NCBI GenBank assembly: GCA_049515175.1
Contig: JBEKUI010000110.1
Coordinates: forward strand, 1 to 13,592
Direction of reading: 5' to 3'
Source of the DNA: JACQNR01 sp049515175
Lineage (GTDB): Bacteria > Acidobacteriota > Terriglobia > UBA7540
DNA length: 13,592 nucleotides
In this document: piece by piece, positions 1-6,008 of the stretch
How positions within the stretch are numbered: position 1 is the first letter of the stretch
How the letters are laid out: every line of letters starts with the position of its first letter
Notes under the pieces: model-generated
Told to the model about the DNA's origin: nothing
Database searches by the model: none
Seen by the model: the letters and a program-made list of their open reading frames with translations, nothing else
Made by a program: the position numbers and the translations under genes

Positions 1-1
1 A

Positions 2-1084
2 ACGGAACGGTTACTGACCATGGACGTTAATCTGGCGGGTGAGAAGTACTCTTCTCCGGAGAACCAGGCGGCATTCTATGGACAGGTGCTGCAACGGCTC
101 GAATCTCTGCCGTCCGTGCTTTCAGTGGGCGCGATCGTGGAATTACCGTTGACGCGGTCCGAGACTCGGAACGGCTTCGAGATTCCGGGACCCCACCCGA
201 GACGCGGCTCGGCAGGCTATCATGCCGTGAGCCCCGATTACTTCCGCACCATGGGAATACCGCTGTTGAGCGGGAGGGAGCTTTTGACTGGCGAATCCGC
301 ACGCTCGGCCCTGGTCGGTGTGGTCAACCGCAGCATGGCCCAGAAGTACTGGCCGGATGAAAATCCGATTGGTAAGACCATAATAGCTTACCGCGCCGTT
401 GTGGTGTCGACCCCGAAAGGGTCCAGTGTCGATTTCAGACCGCATGAGCTCGAGATTGTTGGAATCGTGGGTGACGTCCGGCAACTCGGGCTGGACGCGC
501 CGCCCGACCCTGAACTGTTCGTACCGTACACTCAGTGGCCGTCGAACGAGATGGCCCTGGTTCTGCGGACTGCCTCCGAACCCTTTTCTCTAATTCCTAT
601 AGTCAAGAAAGAGATCTGGCGAGTCGACCCCGACCAGCCGGTCACAGATATTAAGACCATGGATGAACTGGTTTCCACAGAAGCCGCGGGGAGACGGTTT
701 GTGCTGCAATTGATCGGAGCTTTCGCCTCGATCGCCATCGTATTGGCTGCGGTTGGGATCTACGGCGTGGTTTCCTATGGCACGCGGCAGCGGACGCATG
801 AAATCGGCATCCGCATGGCCCTCGGCGCCAGAGGGCGACAGATTGTGTGGTTGGTCGTCGGCCAAAACGCCCAGTGGCTGCTGATCGGGATTACGACCGG
901 CGTTGCCAGTGCACTTGCTTTGACACGGCTCCTGGCGGCATACCTCTATGCGGTTCGACCCACTGACGCGACCACGTTCATTGTCGTGGCTCTGGTTCTG
1001 GCAGGCGTTGCTTGCTTTGCTTGCTATGTCCCCGCCCGCCGAGCGACGAAGGTGGATCCCCTGGTGGCGCTGCGGTACGAATAG
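2..1084 (+). CDS. MacB/FtsX-family ABC transporter permease, C-terminal part (5' end outside window)
   Basis: The frame is open from base 2, so this is the 3' part of a longer gene; the ATG at 20 is internal. About 360 codons are present. The first ~200 residues look like a MacB-type periplasmic domain (early motif LPSVLSVGAIVELPLT, then YFRTMGIPLLSGRE, VNRSMAQKYWPDENPIG and EIVGIVGDVRQ). The rest is an FtsX-type membrane domain with three hydrophobic helices at about 713-780, 865-925 and 975-1030, and the family loop HEIGIRMALGA between the first two. The end, TKVDPLVALRYE, is the usual C-terminus. Such proteins are permeases of MacB/Lol-like ABC systems. In Acidobacteriota many are orphan duplicated permeases without an adjacent ATPase, and none is seen here. 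The substrate cannot be read from the sequence. Confidence 0.93.
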   Translation, partial: TERLLTMDVNLAGEKYSSPENQAAFYGQVLQRLESLPSVLSVGAIVELPLTRSETRNGFEIPGPHPRRGSAGYHAVSPDYFRTMGIPLLSGRELLTGESARSALVGVVNRSMAQKYWPDENPIGKTIIAYRAVVVSTPKGSSVDFRPHELEIVGIVGDVRQLGLDAPPDPELFVPYTQWPSNEMALVLRTASEPFSLIPIVKKEIWRVDPDQPVTDIKTMDELVSTEAAGRRFVLQLIGAFASIAIVLAAVGIYGVVSYGTRQRTHEIGIRMALGARGRQIVWLVVGQNAQWLLIGITTGVASALALTRLLAAYLYAVRPTDATTFIVVALVLAGVACFACYVPARRATKVDPLVALRYE

Positions 1085-1086
1085 AA

Positions 1087-1163
1087 CAGTGACGGGTGAC
1101 AAGTGACAAGTGACGAGTGACGAGAGACGAAGAGCAAGTGACAAGTGACGAGTGACGAGAGAA
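1087..1163. repeat. Heptamer tandem array, consensus (A/G)AGTGAC, 11 units
   Basis: Directly after the permease stop the sequence divides into eleven consecutive 7-nt units: CAGTGAC, GGGTGAC, AAGTGAC x2, GAGTGAC, GAGAGAC, GAAGAGC, AAGTGAC x2, GAGTGAC, GAGAGAA. There is a second-order period of 35 nt: the block at 1101-1127 is repeated at 1136-1162. Because 7 is not a multiple of 3, the minus strand reads as spurious peptides with recurring S-L-V-T-R/C-H. Similar GTCAC-type heptamer arrays recur in acidobacterial intergenic regions; that part is recollection, not a search result. Confidence 0.9.
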
Positions 1164-1170
1164 GTTCAAC

Positions 1171-1199
1171 CCAACCCTCTCCCTGCGGGAGAGGGTGGG
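1171..1199. repeat. Palindromic intergenic element, 10-bp perfect arms with a 3-nt loop
   Basis: The arms ACCCTCTCCC (1174-1183) and GGGAGAGGGT (1187-1196) are exact reverse complements around TGC, with two further pairs (1171-1172 with 1198-1199) outside one mismatch. There is no T-run on either side, so it is more like a REP-type dispersed element than a canonical terminator, although it could protect the 3' end of the permease mRNA. CCCTCTCCC/GGGAGAGGG elements are common in GC-rich bacterial genomes. Confidence 0.75.
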
Positions 1200-1221
1200 C
1201 TGACCTTCGAGCAGCGCTGTT

Positions 1222-1282
1222 AAAAAAGAAGGAGGGGCGGCAGAGGACCTTCGGAACACGTCGGGTCCCCTGACGCCCCTCC
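1222..1282 (-). terminator. Rho-independent terminator of the 2372-1297 operon
   Basis: Read on the minus strand this is GGAGGGGCG, a 1-nt mismatch, CAGGGGACC, a 14-nt loop, GGTCCTCTG, a mismatch, CGCCCCTCC, then TTCTTTTTT. That is two stacked 9-bp stems (one G-T wobble) followed immediately by a U-run. It starts 15 nt after the stop of the 162-aa gene, so it fits as that operon's transcription terminator. Confidence 0.88.
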
Positions 1283-1296
1283 GGTTGGCCAGCCAA

Positions 1297-1785
1297 TCAC
1301 AAGGCAGCAGAGTTGGGAGGACTCTCTTTGCCGGCTTCTTCGGCCGGGATATCGGCGAGCTGCGCCGCGATCAGGCGCGCCGCTTCCAGCGGGACGGAGA
1401 CGTGGACCGTCTCATTCTCGTCGTCCACGTCAATCACCAGGTGACCGCCGCGTTTGGCGATGTGGACCTTCTCGTGCGGATTCGTCACCTCGACGAGGGT
1501 GAAGTCCGGGCAGCGCGAAAGTTCCTGCGCGGCGGCTTCGATGGCGGGCAAGTAAGGCCGGGCCTCCTTCGCCCCTTCCCGCAACTTTTCCTTCGGAACC
1601 ATCCACAAGGCGACCGGCCCCGCCGCGGCGGGAAGAATCAGGCGAATATTCTCACCGCCGGATTTCTTCTCCTGCACATGGATCGAAACGGCGCCCATGT
1701 CATAGATGAATGCGCCACCTGCAATGGCGGCAGCCAGGAACAACGTCCCTGCGCCGCCCGCGACTGTACCTGCTCCAACGGGCAT
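1297..1785 (-). CDS. Membrane-anchored hypothetical protein, paralogue of its upstream neighbour
   Basis: Encodes 162 aa. The start is ATG at 1785, preceded by a perfect AGGAGG with 6-nt spacing. A TTG 15 nt further upstream would overlap that ribosome site and is not preferred. Residues ~6-28 form one hydrophobic segment rich in A and G, probably a signal anchor, with the rest on the outside. The middle of the protein (CPDFTLVEVTNPHEKVHIAK then GGHLVIDV and VHVSVPLEAARLIAAQL) matches the upstream protein's NDFVSVQGSREDVRVAK, GGNLLVKV and VEVSIPFAVVDALL in order and spacing, so the two are paralogues. Each has an alternating beta-strand/helix pattern with an LP or IP at the start of the helix, similar in style to the region that follows SHOCT-like domains in other bacterial proteins. 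The function is not known. It is translationally coupled to its neighbour. Confidence 0.85.
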   Translation of the reverse strand: MPVGAGTVAGGAGTLFLAAAIAGGAFIYDMGAVSIHVQEKKSGGENIRLILPAAAGPVALWMVPKEKLREGAKEARPYLPAIEAAAQELSRCPDFTLVEVTNPHEKVHIAKRGGHLVIDVDDENETVHVSVPLEAARLIAAQLADIPAEEAGKESPPNSAAL

Positions 1786-1791
1786 GGGGCA

Positions 1792-1797
1792 CCTCCT
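1792..1797 (-). promoter_or_regulatory. Ribosome binding site AGGAGG, overlaps the upstream stop codon
   Basis: On the minus strand the upstream gene's TGA stop (1799-1797) shares its final A with AGGAGG, which is 6 nt from the ATG at 1785. This decides the start of the 162-aa gene and implies termination-reinitiation coupling between the two paralogues. Confidence 0.85.
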
Positions 1798-2372
1798 CAA
1801 TCCGTGTTGTTCCGCGCGTCTACCCAGATGCGAACTTTGCTGTCCTTGTCGTTCACGGTGACCAGCACCGTGTCGCCAATCGCGCCCAGCGCCCGAACCG
1901 CTGCCAGCACGTCCAATTCGTCTTTGCTGCCGGAGAGCAGCGCATCGACGACCGCAAAGGGAATCGAGACCTCCACGGTATCGGTTTTGCCCTTCTCCTT
2001 GTCCTTGGCTTCGCGAACCTTGACCAGCAAATTGCCGCCCGACTTGGCCACGCGGACGTCCTCGCGCGAGCCCTGAACCGAGACGAAGTCGTTTTCCGGC
2101 GCGGTGCGCAGCGCCTCGAGAATGGCGCGAATGTCGACATCCTTGAACTTCGCCTCGCTGACCTTTACTTTCCCTTCGTGAAATTCCTTGGTGTGTATCG
2201 CCGGCAAGACCTTCTCCGCCAGCGACAACGGCAGGTTGACGCGCACAATCTCACCATCCTGCCCGCCGTCTTCTACCCTGACGTGCAGCCAGCGAGTGTC
2301 CGAAGCCAGCGCCCAACTGGCGAGGGATAGAACTACTCCTAATGAAACCAGCAACCGCTTGATCAACATCAT
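1797..2372 (-). CDS. Secreted hypothetical protein with two internal beta-alpha-beta-like repeats
   Basis: Encodes 191 aa from ATG 2372, or 190 aa from the adjacent ATG at 2369; AAGGAG lies 4 nt before the first and 7 nt before the second. In-frame codons upstream to 2480 lack a ribosome site. Residues 1-24 are a classical signal peptide: a basic start, a long Leu/Val core and ASWALA before the likely cleavage. The mature part holds two copies of a pattern: V-x-V-x-LP (or IP), a helix, L-xx-AL/AV-R, D-x-V-x-V, then V-R-x-x-V. Copy 1 is about residues 37-115 (VRVNLPLSLAE ... ILEALRTAPENDFVSV ... DVRVAK) and copy 2 about 133-186 (VEVSIPFAVVDAL ... LAAVRALGAIGDTVLVTV ... KVRIWVD). It is probably exported to the periplasm. 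No catalytic motif was recognised. First gene of a two-gene operon with its paralogue downstream. Confidence 0.85.
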   Translation of the reverse strand: MMLIKRLLVSLGVVLSLASWALASDTRWLHVRVEDGGQDGEIVRVNLPLSLAEKVLPAIHTKEFHEGKVKVSEAKFKDVDIRAILEALRTAPENDFVSVQGSREDVRVAKSGGNLLVKVREAKDKEKGKTDTVEVSIPFAVVDALLSGSKDELDVLAAVRALGAIGDTVLVTVNDKDSKVRIWVDARNNTD

Positions 2373-2573
2373 GGTTCTCCTTCCCTTCTGCCCATTCAAA
2401 CGCAAGACGGAGGACGGAAGTTCCCTCTTTTTCATTTGGGATGTCCGGGCGAGGCTTGCCAAAAGATGGCAATGGGCCATAATAAAGAGAGTCGAACAGG
2501 GGGAAGCGAATGGGAATACTGAAGGTTTTTCAGAGATTGAACAGAAAAATTTTGGTTCGTTTGCTACGTCTGT
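2373..2573. other. Intergenic region upstream of the paralogue operon, no supported gene
   Basis: This stretch is less GC-rich than its surroundings, especially 2520-2565, as expected for promoter DNA. On the minus strand TATTAT (2484-2479) could be a -10 box, but no good -35 lies at 16-18 nt (TTCGCT is 20 nt away). On the plus strand TTGAAC (2537-2542) is followed after 17 nt by the weak TTTGCT (2560-2565). If used, transcription would begin almost at the ATG at 2574, that is, a leaderless message. Neither promoter is strong evidence. Confidence 0.35.
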
Positions 2574-2586
2574 ATGCAGCAGACGT
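2566..2586. repeat. 21-bp palindrome ACGTCTG-N7-CAGACGT over the small ORF start
   Basis: Exact 7-bp arms at 2566-2572 and 2580-2586 flank TATGCAG, which contains the ATG (2574) of the possible small gene. A second overlapping inverted repeat, CGTCA-CA-TGACG, follows at 2584-2595. Its position between divergent transcription units fits an operator for a dimeric regulator, or an RNA hairpin over the start codon. No regulator can be named. Confidence 0.5.
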
Positions 2587-2813
2587 CACATGACGCCTTG
2601 CGCTCAATCTTCTATTACGAGGGGCCTCCCACCCTGCAAAGGGGTCGACCGCTCATCCCCTGCCCTCGTTGTCGAAGCACTAACACCGTATCTTTTCAGC
2701 AGCTTGAAGCCGAGGGCTCGCGGGCCCAGCTCTGGGGTCTGGAGCAGGCCGCAAAGCAGCACCCCCGCCACTTCTTCGAAATCAAACCGGAAGGCGGCGC
2801 GACCGCGAGTTAA
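2574..2813 (+). CDS. Possible small protein with one CxxC (zinc-ribbon-like) knuckle
   Basis: Encodes 79 aa with one recognisable motif, CPRCRSTNT, at residues 32-40, resembling the first knuckle of zinc-ribbon proteins. A second Cys/His pair is not obvious (an HPRH lies near residue 63). The C-terminal half is charged and probably helical. Third-position GC looks intermediate for this window. No Shine-Dalgarno is seen before the ATG, though a leaderless start is conceivable. Its TAA at 2811-2813 overlaps the TAA of glnD on the other strand (2812-2810). It may be real, or a chance ORF in a 437-nt gap. No function is proposed. Confidence 0.35.
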   Translation: MQQTSHDALRSIFYYEGPPTLQRGRPLIPCPRCRSTNTVSFQQLEAEGSRAQLWGLEQAAKQHPRHFFEIKPEGGATAS

Positions 2814-5437
2814 TTACCCCCCTCCGCTGTGACCACCAGCCGCCTTTCCAACCGAGCCAGCATGGCCTCGCGGACCTGATCCTGCTTGGCGGTGTCCAGC
2901 TTGGCGGCCTGGTGGGTCAGGTAGAAGACATCGATGACCTTCTGGCCCTCGGTGTCGATGAGGGCGACTTCGATGTTGCAGCCCACCTCCGCCAGCGCCG
3001 TGCTCACGTCGTGCAGCAGGCCGGGACGGTCCTGGGTGAGGAGCTCGAGCAGAGTGCTGTGCGAAGAAGACTCGTTGTCGAAGCGCACTTGCGTGGAAAT
3101 CCGGACTTTGGGGCGGGGAACGTCCTGATTGCTTACTCGGCCTTTGAGCAGAGTCTGCAAGCTGCGTTTCCCTGCAAGCACTTCCACGACACTGGTTTTG
3201 AAACGCTCGACTTCGGGGAGATTGAGTTCCAGCGTCCGGTGCAAGTCCTCGAAGCGGAAGGTGTCGAGGACCGTGCCGGCGCGATTGGCGAAGGCGTCGG
3301 CCTTCAGAATATTCATGCCCCAGGCCGCGAGCGTCCCGGTGATCGTAGCAAAAAGGAACGGCCGGTCGGCGGTGAGCACGGTCAACTCCAGAGTGCGGCC
3401 GCGTGGGCGCAGATCGACCTGCACGGGCTGGGCGCCCAACTGCTGCGTCATGGCGTAGTGGAGGACAATATCTTCCGCCGAGCGTGATTCGAGATAGCGC
3501 CTGGGGAAGCCCTCCAGAAACTCGTTCAAATCCTCGCGACGGGCGGTCGCGCCCAGCAGTTTGAGGACGCGGCTGGCCTTCTCGGTCCTGGCCTCCCCGG
3601 CCCGTACACGCTCGTCATCGAGGCTGCGCAGCAGGTAGTTGGAAGCCCCCACGTAAAGCCGCCACATCATCTCCGCCTTCCAAGGGGTGAGCGCTTCCGG
3701 GCTGACCGCCTTCACGTCGGCGTAGGTAAAGAGCGTCAGCATCTTCAGGCGCTCCGTCGTGCCCACCTTTTCGGCGAAGGCCTTGACGGTTTCGGGGTCA
3801 AAGATATCGCGACGCTGCAGGGTGGCGGACATTTCCAGATGGCTGCCAATCAGGAAGCGGACGGCCTCGCGCTCTTCTTCATCGAGCTTCAGGCGTTTGA
3901 AGGCCAGTTCCGCCTCCGCCAGGCTCCCCACCACGTGGTCGGGTTCCGGCAAGCCTTTTCCCACGTCGTGGAGGAGAAGGGAAAAGAAGAGCAGGTCGGG
4001 CCGTTCCAGCTCCGAAAGGACTTCGCCCAGCTTGCGCGCCCAGATTTCGTTCGCTCCGCCCGGCGAGTCGCCCTTGGAAGCGGCGCGCAATTCCTGCAAG
4101 TGCTGGAGGGTCATCAGCGTGTGCTCATCGACGGTGTAGCGGTGGAAGTAGTCGCGAATCACCAGGCAGTCGATGACGCGCAGTTCCGGTAGGAGGACGT
4201 TCAGGACGTTGAGCCGGCGCATGGTGCGCAGGGACTCGATGGCGTGCGGCAGGGTCAGGAGATGCCGCAAAGCCGGCCAGGGGTCGGCGAGCGCCGCGGT
4301 CTTGGCGCGGGCGACCAATTCCTCCACCCAGCGCTCCCCTTCGCGGCTCAGGTCGAGCCCGTGACGGGCGATCATCTCGAAAAGATCGAGCAGGAGGCGG
4401 GGCTCGGCGCTCGCCGCGGAGGAACGAGGATAGATGCGGCCACGCACCACCGAGAAATCCGCGTTGGAGAGGCGCGAGCGCCAGTCCTTGAACAAGCCGT
4501 ACAAGGAGGAGTGTGCGGGAACGATATCCTCTACGAGGCGCTCGGTCAGCAGGGCGACTCCACGCGCGTGGCGGAAGTAGGTGCACATCCAATCCGCCGC
4601 CCTCACCGCCTGGCCGTAATTGCCGATGCCGCGGCGCGCCGCCTCGTCCTGGGCCTCGTAGGAGAGCTGGTTGTCGTCGCGCTCGGAACGGTAATGGAGG
4701 AAGCAGCGGAGGGCGGCGAGGAAATCGAAGGCCCGCTCTCGCGCCGCGCGCACGGAAGACGGCCAGGCCTCCTCCGCTTCCACGGCGCGGCCGCGGGATT
4801 CGATTTCCGCAATCAGCGTCAGCCAGCGGGCGACGTGGAAATCGCGCAGCCCGCCGGGCGCATCCTTGATGTTGGGCTCCAGGTGATAGACGGTCTTGCC
4901 GTGTTTGGCGTGGCGCTGCTCGATGAGATCCGAGAGGTTGCGTACCAGATCGTCGCGGTCACGGGCGACGAAGTGGGGCACGGCCTCGCCGTGCAGGCGT
5001 TCGAAGAGCTGGCGATCGCCCGCTAGGTAGCGGCCATCGAGGAGGGCAATGTTGAACTCGAGGTTTTGCCGGTGCAGTTGGCTGCATTCGGAAAGGGTGC
5101 GCGTGCTGTGCCCGACGCGCAAGCGCAGGTCCCAAAGCGTGCGCGATAGGGTGGCGATGGCCTCGCGCAGCGCACTCTCCGCCCGGCCGCTGGCGGAGAG
5201 GAACATGAGATCGATGTCAGAGTGGGGAAAGAGCTCGCCGCGGCCGTAGCCGCCCAGCGCCACCAGGCAGAAGTCCTCGAGGTCCGGCGAAAAGAGCTCG
5301 CCGTAGAGCCGCGTCACGACCGCGTCCACGAGCGCGGTGCGCTCGCGCAGCGCCGCGCAGCCGTCTCCGGAACTCTCAAACTGCGCCCGGAGGCGCGCCG
5401 ACTCGCTCGCGTAAAACTCCGCGATCAGTGGGATCAA
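2810..5437 (-). CDS. glnD: GlnD, bifunctional PII uridylyltransferase / uridylyl-removing enzyme
   Basis: Encodes 875 aa, a normal length for GlnD. It uridylylates PII when glutamine is low and removes UMP when glutamine is high. Domains in order: a nucleotidyltransferase with GGYGRGELFPHSDIDL at residues 62-77 (Asp74 and Asp76 are the metal ligands), a GlnD-type helical linker (HLEPNIKDAPGGLRDFH around 185-201), an HD hydrolase with YTVDEHT at 434-440 and HDVGKG at 490-495, then two C-terminal ACT domains at about 683-760 and 795-868 (TADRPFLFATITGTLAA and TQDRPGLLHDVSTALAE). The start is taken as TTG at 5437: an in-frame stop lies 18 nt upstream, no ATG or GTG is near, and the N-terminus then matches the family. 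The ribosome site is weak. It is the third gene after amt and glnB, 143 nt from glnB. Confidence 0.97.
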   Translation of the reverse strand: MIPLIAEFYASESARLRAQFESSGDGCAALRERTALVDAVVTRLYGELFSPDLEDFCLVALGGYGRGELFPHSDIDLMFLSASGRAESALREAIATLSRTLWDLRLRVGHSTRTLSECSQLHRQNLEFNIALLDGRYLAGDRQLFERLHGEAVPHFVARDRDDLVRNLSDLIEQRHAKHGKTVYHLEPNIKDAPGGLRDFHVARWLTLIAEIESRGRAVEAEEAWPSSVRAARERAFDFLAALRCFLHYRSERDDNQLSYEAQDEAARRGIGNYGQAVRAADWMCTYFRHARGVALLTERLVEDIVPAHSSLYGLFKDWRSRLSNADFSVVRGRIYPRSSAASAEPRLLLDLFEMIARHGLDLSREGERWVEELVARAKTAALADPWPALRHLLTLPHAIESLRTMRRLNVLNVLLPELRVIDCLVIRDYFHRYTVDEHTLMTLQHLQELRAASKGDSPGGANEIWARKLGEVLSELERPDLLFFSLLLHDVGKGLPEPDHVVGSLAEAELAFKRLKLDEEEREAVRFLIGSHLEMSATLQRRDIFDPETVKAFAEKVGTTERLKMLTLFTYADVKAVSPEALTPWKAEMMWRLYVGASNYLLRSLDDERVRAGEARTEKASRVLKLLGATARREDLNEFLEGFPRRYLESRSAEDIVLHYAMTQQLGAQPVQVDLRPRGRTLELTVLTADRPFLFATITGTLAAWGMNILKADAFANRAGTVLDTFRFEDLHRTLELNLPEVERFKTSVVEVLAGKRSLQTLLKGRVSNQDVPRPKVRISTQVRFDNESSSHSTLLELLTQDRPGLLHDVSTALAEVGCNIEVALIDTEGQKVIDVFYLTHQAAKLDTAKQDQVREAMLARLERRLVVTAEGGN

Positions 5438-5457
5438 GGGAAAAGAACTCTTTCACT

Positions 5458-5509
5458 GCCGCCGGTGTGGTAGCGCCGGTCACTGTTCCGCTGGTCCATG
5501 ACCGGCGGC
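5458..5509 (-). promoter_or_regulatory. Two mutually exclusive hairpins in the glnB-glnD spacer
   Basis: In mRNA order, arm A (5509-5499, GCCGCCGGTCA) can pair perfectly over 9 bp with arm B (5482-5474, TGACCGGCG; 16-nt loop) or over 9 bp with arm C (5466-5458, ACCGGCGGC; 34-nt loop). The two pairings share most of arm A, so only one can form. Arm C ends 20 nt before the glnD start codon. No U-run directly follows on the minus strand. On the plus strand the outer hairpin is followed by TTTTGTTG, so it could also terminate antisense transcription into this region. Confidence 0.55.
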
Positions 5510-5580
5510 TTTTGTTGCCAATGGGCCCGCCGCTCACAGCGCGGCGCTTCGAAGTACTCCGGGGGGATTCACGCCGGCGT

Positions 5581-5919
5581 TTACAGGGCCGCGTCGCCGC
5601 GCTCTTCGTTGCGGATGCGGATCGCTTCGTCGATCCGGCTCAGAAAGATTTTGCCATCGCCGATTTTGCCGGTTTTGGCGGCCTTGAGAATCGTCTGCAC
5701 GGCGGCCTCCACCCGGCTGTCGGGCAAGACCATCTCCACCTTCACCTTGGGCAGAAGATCCACGGTGTATTCGGCGCCCCGGTAGACTTCGGTGTGGCCC
5801 TTCTGGCGTCCGTGCCCGCGCACTTCGATCACCGTCATGCCGTCCACGCCCACTTCGCGCAGCGCTTCTTTGACTACCTCCAGCTTCGAGGGCTGAATCA
5901 CTGCTTCGATTTTCGTCAT
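5581..5919 (-). CDS. glnB: Nitrogen regulatory protein PII
   Basis: Encodes 112 aa, the standard PII length. A trimeric cytosolic sensor of ATP/ADP and 2-oxoglutarate that controls Amt and nitrogen-assimilation targets. The T-loop GRQKGHTEVYRGAEY carries Tyr51, the uridylylation site used by GlnD, and Gln39, which contributes to the 2-oxoglutarate site. The B-loop TGKIGDGKIF spans residues 83-92 with Lys90, and the C-terminal Arg101/Arg103 are present, so all ligand-binding parts look intact. The start ATG has a GAGG 10 nt upstream. It sits between amt (89-nt gap) and glnD (143-nt gap) on the same strand. PII paralogues called GlnK are usually the ones beside amt, so glnK would be an equally fair symbol. 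Confidence 0.97.
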   Translation of the reverse strand: MTKIEAVIQPSKLEVVKEALREVGVDGMTVIEVRGHGRQKGHTEVYRGAEYTVDLLPKVKVEMVLPDSRVEAAVQTILKAAKTGKIGDGKIFLSRIDEAIRIRNEERGDAAL

Positions 5920-5970
5920 CGCGTCTTGACCTCAGAAGGGATTTAGTGAACGCCCGAGTGTTCGCCCGCT

Positions 5971-6005
5971 GGGCGGGTGGCGGACCATCGCTCCGCAGCC
6001 CGCCC
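5971..6005 (-). promoter_or_regulatory. Strong hairpin between amt and glnB
   Basis: GGGCGGG (minus strand, 6005-5999) pairs with CCCGCCC (5977-5971), and inside it GCGGA (5996-5992) pairs with TCCGC (5984-5980) around a short loop. It begins 4 nt after the amt stop. No U-run follows, so it is more likely a partial terminator, processing site or 3' stabiliser that lets amt and glnB be expressed at different levels than a full terminator. Confidence 0.5.
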
Positions 6006-6008
6006 GGC

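Noticed and set aside
20..1084. Permease as a complete 354-aa gene starting at ATG 20
   Set aside because: The frame is open to the window edge, no ribosome site precedes the ATG, and the family has a much longer N-terminal part.
978..1296. Minus-strand ORFs with recurring S-L-V-T-R/C-H peptides
   Set aside because: They are translations of the 7-nt tandem array and its flanks. No ribosome site is present, and the periodic peptide is an artefact of the repeat.
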